From: Lucinisca nassula
Taxonomy: Eukaryota; Mollusca; Bivalvia; Lucinida; Lucinidae
Assembly: GCA_963580285.1 (NCBI GenBank)
Contig: OY757016.1
Coordinates: forward strand, 44,097,124 to 44,161,123
Length of the DNA stretch: 64,000 nucleotides
Reading direction: 5' to 3'
This document shows, piece after piece, positions 1-9,401 of the stretch. The translations under genes and the position numbers were made by a program. How positions within the stretch are numbered: position 1 is the stretch's first letter; every line of letters starts with the position of its first letter. A model generated the notes under the pieces. It was not told where the DNA came from, made no database searches, and saw only the letters and a program-made list of their open reading frames with translations.

Positions 1-26
1 TAAATATTCAGCAGGTCAAGGGTTAA
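1..26 (-). mobile_element. TTAA-1 MITE, terminal fragment
   Basis: The window opens inside a TTAA-1 element. The last bases (TATTCAGCAGG ... AAGGG then TTAA) match the end seen in complete copies such as 9168-9380 and 36218-36430. Only the terminal part is visible. Confidence 0.7.
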
Positions 27-688
27 TTGTGCAGGGTTGTCTGAATCTTCATTGTGAACCTGTTTTGCTACTGGTGATTCTTGTGCAAGAATCAATTTAT
101 TATTCTTTTCATGTATGTATCATATTCACATTTTAGTTGATATCGGGAGTTAATATTATGCAGTTTAATCAAATAAATGGAAATGCTAAAGTCTGTTTTG
201 AAATTTTAATTAAAATAATGGAAGCATGGAAGGGGCTGCTGAATACAATCTTGAATTGTTCGATGCAATATTTATTACAAGCGTTTTTGCAGTAGGAGAT
301 CCGATTCATGATCTATAGCAGTTGATGAAGTCATAGAAAATTTATTTGTGCACGACCGAGCGCGTCTTCATTAGAAATAGATCCAAACACGAAGGTGAAA
401 AATCAATGTCTCTTTTATAATCAACAGGTTCATTCCGGCAACCGTTTTCTAAGACCGTCTTGCAGAAAATGATTTTAAGCGGGAAAAGTCAATTAAAAGA
501 ATCCCTATTGCGGCAACTCGGAGAAACTACAAGTTTAAGCTGGATGTCACATTTCCAATAAACAGTATATAACACGGCAATCGAGTGGATAACAAACGGT
601 TTCTGATCGTATGAGTTCTGGACTTATATATCTTAAAGTTGATCAAGAATATGGTTTTAGGTGCACACGCAAAATTTAATTACAGCAC
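27..688. other. Unassigned AT-rich stretch
   Basis: About 660 bases with stops in all frames, no tRNA-like boxes, no terminal repeats and no similarity I could find to other parts of the window. I see nothing to annotate. Confidence 0.5.
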
Positions 689-898
689 AACCTCTTTATA
701 ACATTAGGTTCATTACAACCTAGATATGGATATACCACAGTTACAAGATGGATCCCAAAAATGTATAGATTATATAGAAAAATGACCATAAATGGTCATT
801 TTTCTATATAATCTATACATTTTTGTTTGGATATAACACGGTTGTTTAACTAACACGGTTTCTGCTTTGGACCCCATTAATAGTGTTATAAAGAGGTT
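689..898. mobile_element. PAL-2 palindromic MITE, complete copy
   Basis: The element is bounded by 15-bp perfect terminal inverted repeats, AACCTCTTTATAACA at 689-703 and its complement at 884-898. Its centre (757-824) is a long near-perfect hairpin with arms AAAAATGTATAGATTATATA. Other copies lie at 25465-25673, 25759-25948, 38705-39318 (interrupted) and 11948-12003 (fragment). It has no coding capacity. The class is a non-autonomous DNA transposon (MITE); the superfamily is not clear because no target duplication stands out. Confidence 0.8.
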
Positions 899-1155
899 TT
901 GGTATAATCTTTAACCTTTTAGCCGCCTAAATTTGCATGTAAGCAGGCAATATTTTTTCGAGTGTATTATTATTTTTTTTGGCAATTGAGCTTGACATTT
1001 TATTCAAATTTGAGGCAGTTTAAACAAAATACAGAGACTGCAATTTTTGGTGCATTAATGTAAGATATCTTTTTTGCTAACTTTAACATTTACTGACTGA
1101 ATTCACCTATGTGCAGATGACAGCTTATAATTTTAACTACTTTTTTCCTCTAAAA

Positions 1156-1212
1156 CAGGACTTGACATTTTTGTCTCAAAGGGAGACAGTTTGAATAAAA
1201 TGTCAAGTCCTG
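1156..1212. repeat. Inverted repeat, PAL-3-like
   Basis: Arms CAGGACTTGACATTTT (1156-1171) and its exact complement (1197-1212) flank an inner inverted repeat GTCTC...GAGAC. It resembles the PAL-3 palindromes (TTGACATT/AATGTCAAG arms) at 1806, 6695 and 49432 but is more diverged. Confidence 0.6.
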
Positions 1213-1805
1213 CTTTCAATTAAACAAAATTGTTATGAGAAAAAGAACGATGACAGTGTCATCTGCTTGACTTGTCAAGTTTCCCAGAATGCTCATCTGA
1301 GTAAGGCAGTTTGCCTGTTACGGAAAAGTTCCATTGAAAATTGTCTCGTCAAAATTCAGAGCTGCTTACGATCAAAGATTTACTATTATGATGCAAAATG
1401 CTTCATTGTAAGTTGGAAGTCGCTGATTTTGCAGGAAAATATAACTTGTTGAAAAGAGAAGGAAAGATGCTTCCTGAAACATATTGATTGATTTGAATAT
1501 TTAGATTAATTTGAATACGAAAGTCCGGAGCAGAAGTTGCTTATTTTCAACAATGAATCCTTTTAAATGTTGACCTTGGAAAATAAAAGTTATATGGAAG
1601 CTCACGTAAGAAAGTAAGAAATTCATTGTTTTAATAAATGGAAAGCAGTACAATGTATTGAATTGCCAAAAACAGTAAACTCATAGGGAGAGAGAGAGTC
1701 ATGACATTTTAATAGATGAATTGCTACAGAAAATTTTAGAGTGGGATGCCAGTCAAATCTTTTACTTGCTTTTCCGAAAAAATAAGGCTTAACATTTTGA
1801 AAATA

Positions 1806-1945
1806 TAAGGCTTAACATTACATGTGAATTGTCTGCTGGGGCAGACAATTCACATGTAATGTCAGGCCTTATTTTGTAGATTATTCCCATGTAATGTCAA
1901 GCCTTATTTTTGTAGATTATTCACATGTAATGCCACCCTTATTTT
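1806..1945. mobile_element. PAL-3 palindrome with two extra half copies
   Basis: At 1806-1872 arms reading AAGGCTTAACATTACATGTG and complement form a hairpin around GTCTGC..GCAGAC. Two further right-arm half copies follow (about 1886-1908 and 1919-1945), each again ending in a CCTTATTTT-type sequence. The repeated right arm suggests slippage or partial gene conversion after insertion. Related palindromes occur at 6695-6745, 16020-16092, 22460-22645 and 49432-49516. Confidence 0.7.
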
Positions 1946-2130
1946 CTCTGAAAAAATGTCTTGAAAATACTGTCCTCTAGTAATGATTAGCATCGGAAGG
2001 ATAAAAATAGGTATTTGAAGAAAAATGTGAATTTAAGTTCACGGATAACAGTTGCCGATTTCCATGGATGAATTATGTCACAGGTGGTTACAGGCAGTGG
2101 CAGAATTGGATGCCGGATTAATGGTAAGTG

Positions 2131-2156
2131 CATGTGCGTGTGTGTGTGTGTGTGTT
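2131..2156. repeat. (TG)n microsatellite
   Basis: Interrupted TG dinucleotide run of about 26 bases. Confidence 0.8.
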
Positions 2157-2208
2157 CACGTGCATTTGTATGTGTGTGCACATGCCAGTGTGATGGCATA
2201 TATGACTG

Positions 2209-2502
2209 TTTGTTTGTTTGTTTGATTTGATTTGAGGTTTAACATCCCCGTCAACACTATTGAGGTCATTTTGGAGACGTTGCTTCCAATTTTGTGGGAC
2301 TTTTACCCGACATTGAGATGAAATGACATCTCAATCCCTCCAGTAGGGATTATATGCATGGACAGTCCAGCTGGCAGCACTTCTTCTGGGCAGGCTTAGA
2401 TCCTCTAACCGGTTTACCAGTACTCATGTGTGGGTTGGTTTCAGCTCTGCGTGGAAGCATCATGCAGTCCATCTATTTCTTCCAGCCCCGATGGGCTGGG
2501 GC
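2209..2502 (-). mobile_element. SINE-1, near full-length copy
   Basis: SINE-1 is the most abundant retroposon here (about 18 copies). Read on the minus strand, the element starts with GCCCC(G)CCCATCGGGGC, carries a conserved body (GATGGGCTGCATGATGCTTC; TGAGATGTCATTTCATCTCA, an inner palindrome) and ends in GACGTTAAACCTCAAATCAAACAAACAAA-like sequence, here at 2209-2250. The oriented A-rich TCAAACAAA tail marks the 3' end, so it is a retroposon and not a TIR element. I see no clear tRNA A/B boxes in the head. This copy is moderately diverged. Confidence 0.75.
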
Positions 2503-2511
2503 CATTGGGAT

Positions 2512-2590
2512 GATATGACTTCTCATTCTCTGCTGCCCAATGAAACAATAGGGTTTATATGCATGGACGGTCTGACTCGCACTGCTCTGA
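2512..2590 (-). mobile_element. SINE-1 fragment
   Basis: A middle segment of SINE-1 (from the ATTTCATCTCA palindrome remnant through GGTCTGACTCGCAC). It is one of three SINE-1 pieces in alternating orientation between 2512 and 3067. Confidence 0.65.
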
Positions 2591-2653
2591 CTTTTTAAAA
2601 AGAAAAACGACAGGATTTCCTGTTCCCTTTTCTATACACTAATCCTCTGAACA

Positions 2654-2669
2654 CCCCCCCCCCCCCCCC
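2654..2669. repeat. Poly-C tract
   Basis: Sixteen consecutive C residues replace the GC-rich 5' end of the following plus-strand SINE-1 piece. Confidence 0.9.
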
Positions 2670-2825
2670 AATCAGGACTTGAAGAAATAGATGGGCTCTG
2701 CATGATGCTTCCACGCAGAGCTGAAACTGACCGCAAGCGAGTACTGGTAAACTGCTTAGAGGATGTAAGCCTGCCCAGGTAAAGCGGTGCAAGTCGGACC
2801 ATCCATGCTAATACACCCTATTGGT
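2666..2825 (+). mobile_element. SINE-1 5' half, inverted to its neighbour
   Basis: Plus-strand SINE-1 sequence from ATCAGGACTTGAAGAAAT to CACCCTATTGGTT. It abuts, without spacer, a minus-strand SINE-1 copy at 2826, giving a foldback in which roughly 150 bases of each can pair. Confidence 0.75.
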
Positions 2826-3067
2826 TACATTGCTTCCAATTTTGTGGGACTTTTACCGGTCATTGAGATGAAATGACATCTCAAGCCCTGCGGCCCAACG
2901 AAACCAATAGGGTTTAATAAGCATGGACGGTCCAACTTGCACCGCATTGCCTGGGCAAGCTTAGATCCTCTAAGCAGTTTACCAGTTCTCTTGTGCATGT
3001 CGGTTTCAGCTCTGTGTGGAAACATCATGCAGCCAATCTATCTCTTCAAGCCCCAATGAGCGGGGGC
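2826..3067 (-). mobile_element. SINE-1, 3' end missing
   Basis: Minus-strand copy from the region just inside the tail (CATTGCTTCCAATTTTGTGG) to the GC-rich 5' head (AGCGGGGGC at 3059-3067). The tail proper is absent because the copy is fused to the inverted piece at 2666-2825. Confidence 0.75.
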
Positions 3068-3070
3068 TAA

Positions 3071-3742
3071 TGTGTTCCTAAAGGAAAGAATTTTCTCCAT
3101 CAAGTGCAGACTCTTTGAAGTGTCCCTAATTAATTCTCTCCCTTAAGTGTGGACTCCTTTAAGTTAAATTTTCTTTAAGAAATGAATTTGCTCCTTATTA
3201 ATTCTCTCCTTTAAGTGTAGACTGTTTTAAGTGTTCCTTAAGGAAAGAATTTGTTCCTTATTAATTCTCTTCTTTAAGTGTAGACTATTTTAAGTGTTCC
3301 TTAAGGAAAGAATTTGTTCCTTATTAATTCTCTCCTTTAAGTGTAGACTGTTTTAAGTGTTCCTTAAGGAAAGAATTTGTTCCTTATTAATTCTCTCCTT
3401 TAAGTGTAGACTGTTTTAAGGTTTTAAGTGTTCCTTAAGGAAAGAATTTGTTCCGTATTAATTCTCTCCTTTTAGTGTATACTCTTAAATTTTAAGTGTT
3501 CCTAAAGGAAAAAATTGGTCCTTTTGAATTCTCTCCCTTAAGTGTGGACTCCTTTAAGCATTCTTTAAGGAAAGAATATACTCCTTATTAATTCTCTCCT
3601 TTAAGTGTAGGCACCTTTAAGTGTTCCTTAAGGAAAGAATTTGCTTCTAATTACTGCTCAAAGTGTAGGATCTTTTAATTTAAGGCTCAAAGGAAAGAAT
3701 CTGCTCCTAATTTCTTCTCTCCTTTAAGTGTACATCGCTTTT
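3071..3742. repeat. 63-bp tandem array
   Basis: About ten units with period 63 (for example GTGTTCCTTAAGGAAAGAAT starts at 3231 and again at 3294). Each unit holds the palindrome TTCCTTAAGGAA and the boxes TTAATTCTCTCCTTTAAG and GTGTAGAC. Central units are nearly identical, while edge units are diverged, as expected for a satellite homogenised from the middle. It begins directly after the SINE-1 head. Confidence 0.9.
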
Positions 3743-4462
3743 GAAATTGATGTCCAACCATTTTGATAAGGGAGAGAAAACTATTTTTGAGAGTTATCTC
3801 TCTTGAAGATGGACCAATTTCACTTAAAGAAATAAAAGGCATGACAATGTTGAGCTCTGTATGTTATGCCCGTTCAGGCTTTGCGCCCAGGTTTGCCGTA
3901 TTTATCCTATGTATTCAGACAGATATGCCCGAACAAACAGTGTAAACCAAGATGAGATGCTGCATTCTGTGGCGTCTCATCAGTGTCTGCTCTGTTTACC
4001 ACTCATTCAGCTATCTTAAGGTACAACATCGGGTAGTAAAGTGTACTAGTTCAAATTTTAGAACAAGAATGGTAAGGCAGTCTAGGTGTCTGAATATTTA
4101 GGATAAATATGGTAATTCACTGTTAAGAAAACATTTTCTAGAAATTTTATTTTCATTGGGGAAATAAAAGTTCTTCTTGCCGGTAAAATTGTCCTCTGTG
4201 TTGGATTGTATTAAATTACACCAATGTGATCCTAAATGATGACAAAATTGGCAATCTTACCAATTTGAGACTTTTAGAAGAAAATTGCTAACTTAATTTG
4301 TTTAATAGTTATGCAGAAAGGTTTAAAAATAAAAGGGAGTTTAAAACTATGGTGAATCAGACTTCATCAATTAAAGTATACTCCTCAGAATAAGTTAAGC
4401 ATTACCTGGTGCAGATTCCCTAGCCTGGTACTTGGTTAGAAATGTCTGGTCTTGTTTGGAGA
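3743..4462. other. Unassigned stretch
   Basis: About 720 bases with only short open frames, low similarity to anything else in the window and no recognisable repeat ends. It may be ordinary intron or intergenic sequence. Confidence 0.45.
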
Positions 4463-4464
4463 TA

Positions 4465-4670
4465 CAGTAAAATTGCTATATTCAAACCACCTTTGGGACT
4501 GTTCAAAAGTGGTCTTTAAGACCACTTTTGAACAGTCCCAAAGATGGTCTCTGACCAGAGGATAATGCATGGAGACAACACAAAGGAAGAATAACTGCAG
4601 CCTACTAAGTAAGGCTTTTAGAGCAAAATTAGTCTTATTCTTAGGTGGTCTTAATAACAGAATTTCACTG
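4465..4670. mobile_element. TA-1 MITE (pogo/Tc1-like ends)
   Basis: The element starts CAGTAAAATTGCTAT and ends ATTTCACTG, flanked by TA on both sides (4463-4464, 4671-4672). Inside, about 4488-4552 is a hairpin of ACCACCTTTGGGACTGTTCA with its complement. A second copy is at 17000-17195. TA duplication with CAGT ends is what Tc1/mariner and pogo-like elements show; that assignment is inference, as no transposase is present. Confidence 0.75.
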
Positions 4671-4945
4671 TATTTACTCTGACAAAGACATGTTTGTCTC
4701 CCTTCATCAATAGAAGCTTCCTCATAGATGTCAAAAATATTTTATTAACAGAGCCCTTGATTTGAGGGAGCTGTTAAAACAGGAAACCCAAACTAGAAAG
4801 TCATGGAAATTTTCCTCCTGGTTACAGAAATGGAAAGTATAACATTAGGAAAACATGGCCGTGTGAAATAATGGCGTCCAACATGGTGTCAGAAGTTACA
4901 TATATTAGATAAAAATGATAACATCTTTCTAATTTCTGCTTTCGG

Positions 4946-5094
4946 CATAGATTGTGGGTGCTCGTTAGAACCGCCTCACTGAGGCGGTTCTAACGAGTAC
5001 CCACAATCTATGGTTTGGAGCAAAAATAAGGCAGATAATGTTTACCCCCTTACACCCCACTTTTCCCTATATAAAATGGGGTTTAGAGGGGTCT
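4946..5094. mobile_element. PAL-1 palindromic MITE
   Basis: A 67-base near-perfect hairpin (4946-5012; apical stem GAACCGCCTCACTGAGGCGGTTC) is followed by ACCCCACTTT...AAATGGGGTTTA, itself an inverted repeat (5054-5090). The same two-part structure recurs at 31078, 33303, 35258, 48799 and 49181, so this is a family and not a chance palindrome. Apical stem bases covary between copies. Confidence 0.75.
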
Positions 5095-5390
5095 TCGTTT
5101 CACGGACTTGTTATCGTGATAATGTGAGAGCTTTTCTTTGTATCATTTAGAAGTTGGAAGTATTTGGTAATAAGCCAAATGCTTTATGCTAAAATTCATA
5201 GAGCCAGGATATTTCTGATTTCTATAATGAAAGCCCCGAGGTTCATGATGTAATTGCATTTTTGATCAGTTTTGTCTGTCGCCAAAACAAGAGATTTCCA
5301 TTTCTTGTCTTTTGTATATTTTTTGGAGTCTATAAAAATGTTAGTCATTATGAAAAAGTATTACAGAAATCAATTATATTAACCTTTATT

Positions 5391-5651
5391 AGCTCGGCTG
5401 TTTTCGAAGAAAACGACGAGGTATTGTCATAGCTCTGGCGTCATCGTCGTGCAAAAACTTGGACATTTTGTAATATCTCTGTCATTACTGAACATATTTA
5501 CTTGAAACTCGGACTAGTTGTTCATTATGAAAAGGGGAACTCATACCAATAGGTGAGGTAACCCTCAAAATATTTTTGGCGCAGTTATGCCCTTTTTTGG
5601 ACTTAGAATTTTTGCAGCCGAGCGTTGGCACCCGCATGTGGTGCTCTTGTT
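5391..5651 (+). mobile_element. HP-2 element (terminal-hairpin class)
   Basis: It begins AGCTCGGCTGTTTTC GAA GAAAACGACGAG, a hairpin with a GAA loop, and ends with hairpin GCACC...GGTGC (5628-5644) followed by TCTTGTT. Both termini mimic BIG-1 (AGCTCACCTGACC GAA GGTCA...; 3' hairpin plus CTTGTT). No TIRs and no clear target duplication. It sits inside a TTAA-1 element. A Helitron-like mechanism is one possibility, unproven. Confidence 0.6.
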
Positions 5652-5747
5652 CAACTTTTATGACAACCCCTGCCTTAGAGGGCCATGTATATCCAGATCA
5701 GATGGCTTCTGAAGAAGCCATTTATTCAGGATCTAGCTTGCAAATTT

Positions 5748-5850
5748 GAATGTTTGTTTGTTTGTTTTTATTGAGGTTTTACATCCCCATCAGCACTGTT
5801 TAGGTCATTTTGGAGACATTGCTTCCGATTTTGTGGGACTTTAACCATTT
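5748..5850 (-). mobile_element. SINE-1 3' fragment
   Basis: Only the tail-proximal 100 bases are present (tail at 5748-5790), the usual outcome of 5'-truncated reverse transcription. It interrupts the TTAA-1 copy at 5379-5945. Confidence 0.75.
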
Positions 5851-6078
5851 CATGAATACATAACATCAAGTAATTTGATTGGCTGATAGTCAGAAATGGG
5901 TGTGGCTAAACTAATTTTTACAGCAGGACAAGGGATGAGGACATTGTAAGCAGCTGTTAAAAGAATGACATATATTCCTTTTGGAATTTGGGAATTCAGA
6001 AGTATGACATTATTGGAACACTATAAGAATGTTTAAGCACTACAGAAAGTTCTGGAGCAGGTGACCCTTCAAAGATTA

Positions 6079-6679
6079 GGGGGCATATAGTTTTTGGTCT
6101 GTCTGTCTGTCCGTCTGTTTCTCTGTTTGTTTGTCCGCAAAAACCTTAACATCAGGCATAACTTTTGAATGGTAACTGATAGGGCTTTCATATTTCACAT
6201 GTGCATTCCTTGTAACAAGACCTTTCAAGAGGTAGCATAAGTTTTGACCTCATGACCTTGACCTTGACATTTGACCTACTTTTGACCTCCTTTTTAAAAA
6301 CTTTAACATTGGCCATAACTTTTGATTGGCAAGTGGTAGGGCTTTCATATTTCACATGTGCATTCCTTGTCACAAGACCTTTCTATTGGTACCAGAATTT
6401 TTGACCTCGTAACCTTGACCTTGACGTTTGACCTACTTTTTAAAAACTTTAACATTGGCCATGACTTTCGATTGGTAAGTGATAGGGCTTTCATTTTTCA
6501 CATGTGCATTCTATGTCACAAGACCTGTCCAATGATCCCATAATTTTTTACCTTGTGACCTTGACCTACTTTTTTAAGAGTTGAACATTGGCCATACTTT
6601 TGGATTGCTTAGTGATACTGCTTTCATATTTAACATGCCCTGTCCTGGAGCATCAGTGTTTCACAAACACATCTTGTTT
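6079..6679 (+). mobile_element. HP-3 element with four internal repeats
   Basis: Starts near GGGGGCATATAG, followed by a (GTCT)n-rich stretch, then four imperfect repeats of about 105-160 bases, each containing TTTAACATTGGCCATAACTT, CTTTCATATTTCACATGTGC and GACCTTGACCT. It ends with hairpin TGTTT-CAC-AAACA (6657-6669) and ATCTTGTTT. A 3'-end fragment is at 33123-33301. Coding capacity is nil. Confidence 0.65.
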
Positions 6680-6694
6680 TATAGTGAAATGAGT

Positions 6695-6745
6695 TGACAT
6701 TTCATGTGAATTGTCTGCCCTGCAGACAATTCACATGTAATGTCA
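6695..6745. mobile_element. PAL-3 palindrome
   Basis: Hairpin TGACATTTCATGTGAATTGT / ACAATTCACATGTAATGTCA around GCAGAC. It lies just after the 3' end of HP-3. Confidence 0.7.
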
Positions 6746-6876
6746 AGCCCTACTTCCTATATTGAAATCAAAACATTAACACTGATTAAAGGCTGATTGT
6801 TTCTGAGGGTAAACAGGGACTTACACTATTGTGTTTTACCCTTAAATTCCTGTACTGTATGGAAACAGTGTCGGCT

Positions 6877-7170
6877 CGGCCCATCAGGGCTTGAAGAAAT
6901 AGATTAATGGGCTGCATGATGCTTCCACGCAGAGCTGAAACCGACTGCACATGAGTACTGGTAAACCGCTAAGAGGTTCTAAGCCTGCCAAGGAAATGTT
7001 GTGCGAGTTGGACCATCCATACATATAAACCCTACTGGTTTCATTGGGTGGCAGGGCTTGAGATGTCATTTCATCTCAATGTCGGGTTAAAGTCCCACAA
7101 AATTTGAAGCAACGTCTCCAAAATGACCTTTACAGTGTTGACGTTTAGCCTCAAATCAAACAAACAAACA
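6877..7170 (+). mobile_element. SINE-1, near full-length
   Basis: Complete plus-strand order from CCCATCAGGGCTTGAAG to TAGCCTCAAATCAAACAAAC. The tail has a small deletion in the GACGGGGACGTTAAAC box. Confidence 0.8.
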
Positions 7171-7173
7171 TGA

Positions 7174-7241
7174 AAACAGTGTAGACCCTGATCAGATGCC
7201 ACATTCTGTGGCATCTGATCTGGGTCTGCACTGTTTGCCAC
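7174..7241. repeat. Solitary shared hairpin core
   Basis: AACAGTGTAGACCCTGATCA with its complement caps the apical stem GATGCCACA/TGTGGCATC. This is the same arm as in TTAA-1/2/3, without recognisable TTAA ends nearby, directly after the SINE-1 tail. Confidence 0.65.
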
Positions 7242-7261
7242 CAAACCCAGCACATGATTCC

Positions 7262-7475
7262 AGTCCAGAGTCTATGGATATCCCTCTTATGCAACAATCT
7301 GACCTCACAGAGACAAGAATAGCACAGCTATTTTCTATAAATAACCATTACCTGGAATTCCTACAAGTCAGTGATAGTCACACGGACTTAGCAGTGGAAA
7401 GCTACTGCACTTTATAACTTCGGGTTGACTGATAACTGATCGACCAAAAACCACCTGCTTGTAGGGAATAGATAC
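7262..7475 (+). repeat. Dispersed repeat V, copy 1
   Basis: About 210 bases similar to the complement of 20560-20957, sharing CCCTCTTATGCAACA, CTATTTTCTAT and CATTACCTGG...TTCCTACAA. No ends could be defined from two copies. Confidence 0.55.
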
Positions 7476-7545
7476 TTTGAAAATGCCATCTCCTAGCAGT
7501 GAATTATGAGGGCCTTTAGGGTTTAGGAAATTGCAAGAAACTGTA

Positions 7546-8080
7546 TTGACCCATTGTGTACTAGTGGACTTTTCCATGTTGGACAAGTCCATTTTGTCAT
7601 ATAAGGGGTATCGCGCATAGTTTTTCTTTTTATACCCCCACAAATGAAATTTGGGGGGGTATATAGGAGTGAGCTTGTCTGTCTGTCGGTCGGTCGGTCG
7701 GTCAGTCGGTCTGTTGACTTGGTTTCCAGACGATAACTCAAAAAGCCCTTCACCGATTTTTATAATTTTTGGTACACTGATGTAACATCATAAAATACAG
7801 GTCAAGTTCGATTTCCACTACAATTCGTCAATTTTCGACATAGTTATGGCCCCTTTAAAGTGAAAAAATTGCAAAATGCCACTGTTGTACCATCAAGGCA
7901 GTTTTTGTGGGGGTATTCATCACCTTTAGTGATAGTTTCTAGTTTATTCTATTTTTGACGGAAAATTCTGTTAGCAAATATTGCAGGCCCTGATCAGATG
8001 CCACAACTGTGGCGTCTGATCTGGGCGTGCACTGTCTGCCAAGGTACCACTTTAAGGGTTTCCCGCATGCAATGGGTTAA
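7546..8080 (-). mobile_element. TTAA-2b MITE interrupted by a Helitron-like element
   Basis: Left end TTGACCCATTGTGTACTAGT, right end CCCGCATGCAATGGGTTAA, hairpin core at about 7977-8040 with apical GATGCCACAACTGTGGCGTC. The 2b subfamily (also 41350-41573 and fragments at 19324, 33089 and 45140) has its own flank sequence GACAGAAAATTCTGTTAGC. Bases 7625-7942 are foreign. Confidence 0.7.
7625..7942 (+). mobile_element. Helitron-like non-autonomous element
   Basis: Candidate 5' TC at 7625-7626, then TATACCCCCAC...; near the other end GTGGGGGTAT forms a subterminal inverted repeat with it. The 3' end has hairpin ATCAC-CTTTA-GTGAT followed by AGTTTCTAG, i.e. a stem-loop about 9 bases before CTAG, followed by T. 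That matches the Helitron 3' rule (hairpin then CTRR, insertion before T). A (GGTC)n-like run is at 7685-7705. Boundaries rely on comparison with uninterrupted TTAA-2b. Confidence 0.5.
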
Positions 8081-8223
8081 GGACTGTAGGTCCTATTCCT
8101 AATATAGGCATGTCAGGATTCTTAAGCATGGAAGACTATTGTGATATTTATGGCTGTGTGACTGTGAGGTGCAGCTTGGAAAAATGCTTGTCAAGTGGAG
8201 TCAAAGCACTAACAGCACAGTTT

Positions 8224-8390
8224 TTTTTTTCTGAGTGGAGGCTGGAGCAAAATTGGGTGCACTCTGATCAGGATCTACACTGTTTGTCATTCCATCTGCA
8301 AATTTGAGTCTCCTTGATGGATCGGGAAACAGATTTCTCAAAATTTTAGGAGAATTACGACAAGCCTATAAGGTGTCCTAATTTCTTGTT
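8224..8390. repeat. Dispersed repeat R, copy 1
   Basis: Contains one arm of the shared core (TGATCAGGATCTACACTGTT) then ATCTGCAAATTTGAG and AAAATTTTAGGAGAATTACG. Copies at 8850-9005 and 15372-15520. Only the 15372 copy retains both arms of the hairpin. Confidence 0.65.
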
Positions 8391-8562
8391 CCTTATGATA
8401 AGACACATTTAGTGATACCAACCATGGCGCCATTGGGTCCATGCCTTACCCCCTCTACTTCATAAAATGCCTAATGTTTTAGATACTGAGTCCACATGGG
8501 TGCTCATTTGGGTAGGGAGGTTAATTTGGGAGACTTTATAATTAGCAGATTAAAATATCCTG

Positions 8563-8775
8563 TTAACCCTTGTCTTGCTGATTATTCAGTTTAGCCACAC
8601 CCATTTCTGTCTATCAGCCAATCAAATTACTTGATGTAATTTATTGCTACAAATTCATAAATTGAATGTCAAACAGTGTAGATCCTGATCAGATGGCTTC
8701 TTCAGAAGCCATCTGATCTGGATCTACACTGTTTGCAAAGATAGGGATTGTCGTGAACAGCAAGATAAGGGTTAA
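8563..8775 (+). mobile_element. TTAA-1 MITE, complete
   Basis: Reference copy of TTAA-1. TTAA at 8563-8566 and 8772-8775 flank CCCTTGTCTTGCTG ... AGCAAGATAAGGG, a 13-14 bp imperfect TIR. Inner parts in order: CCACACCC box, CCAATCAAATTACTTGATGT, then the hairpin 8670-8735 with apical GATGGCTTCTTCAGAAGCCATC. CCC...GGG ends with TTAA duplication are the hallmark of piggyBac-superfamily elements. Length 209 bases without the duplication; no ORF. Confidence 0.85.
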
Positions 8776-8801
8776 AATACATAGCTGCCATTGAACAGTG
8801 C

Positions 8802-8846
8802 GCACCTGAGCTCTAGTGAGCATAGTGGCCCATGGGCCTCTTGTTT
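8802..8846 (+). mobile_element. Orphan 3' terminus of BIG-1-like element
   Basis: Perfect palindrome GGCCCATGGGCC (8827-8838) followed by TCTTGTTT, preceded by CACCTGAGCTCTAGTGAGCA. This mirrors the BIG-1 3' end (CAGGTGAGC...AGGGCCATCATGGCCCT then CTTGTT). The rest of the element is missing. Confidence 0.5.
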
Positions 8847-8849
8847 CAT

Positions 8850-9005
8850 GAGTGGAGGCTGGAGAAAAATTGGGTGCACTCTGATCAGGATCTACACTGC
8901 TTGTCATTTCATCTGCAACTTTGAGACTCCTTGAAGATCGTGAAACAGATTTGTCAAAATTTTAGGAGAATTACGGCAAGTCTTTAATATGTCCGAATTT
9001 CAAGG
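8850..9005. repeat. Dispersed repeat R, copy 2
   Basis: Closely similar to 8224-8390 (GAGTGGAGGCTGGAG onward). The two copies flank the TTAA-1 element at 8563, suggesting a local duplication. Confidence 0.65.
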
Positions 9006-9167
9006 ATTTTTATGACCGATTAAGTTTTGAAAACCACTTCCTGGTACTTGTGGTTCCTTTATTTTATTACACTTTGTTTATTAAACAGTACACAACACAT
9101 TTTTTGTACACCCTTTAACCTTTATACATTGGTCAGTAATAATCACATGGTTCACAGCAACGAAGGG

Positions 9168-9380
9168 TTAACCCTTATCTTGCTGTTCACGACAACCCCT
9201 ATCTTTGCAAACATTGTAGATCCAGATCAGATGGCTTCTGAAGAAGCCATCTGATCAGGATCTACACTGTTTGGTATTCAGTTTATGAATTTGTAGCAAT
9301 AAATTACATCAAGTAATTTGATTGGTTGATAGACAGAAATGGGTGTGGCTTAAATGAATATTCAGCAAGAGAAGGGTTAA
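9168..9380 (-). mobile_element. TTAA-1 MITE, complete
   Basis: TTAA at 9168-9171 and 9377-9380; CCCTTATCTTGCTG at the left and CAAGAGAAGGG at the right. The central hairpin mismatch appears as A opposite A, the mirror of the T opposite T seen in plus copies, confirming orientation. Confidence 0.85.
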
Positions 9381-9401
9381 CTTTTGGTAGATTGTCAAAC
9401 T

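Larger units (their letters stand above)
5379..5945 (-). mobile_element. TTAA-1 MITE split by two insertions
   Basis: The terminal TTAACCTTTA lies at 5379-5388, the hairpin core with GATGGCTTCTGAAGAAGCCA at about 5693-5722, and the distal part with AAGTAATTTGATTGGCTGATAG at 5866-5945. The first gap is filled by HP-2 (5389-5651), the second by a truncated SINE-1 (5748-5850). Removing both restores the order seen in intact copies such as 9168-9380. Confidence 0.7.

Noticed and set aside
757..824. Hairpin microRNA precursor
   Set aside because: Perfect long palindromes here belong to multi-copy MITE families. Without small RNA data a miRNA call is not justified.
6884..7069. Recurrent short frames MTSQALPPNET... 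and similar (14555, 19690, 40801, 56086)
   Set aside because: They are translations of the SINE-1 body, in both orientations. No coding signal.
8689..8907. Recurrent peptide FANSVDPDQ(M/T)ASEEAIWSGS in many short frames (also 9027, 43870, 51582 and 59303)
   Set aside because: This is the shared hairpin core of the TTAA MITEs read in one frame. Recurrence follows from the DNA repeat, not from a protein family.
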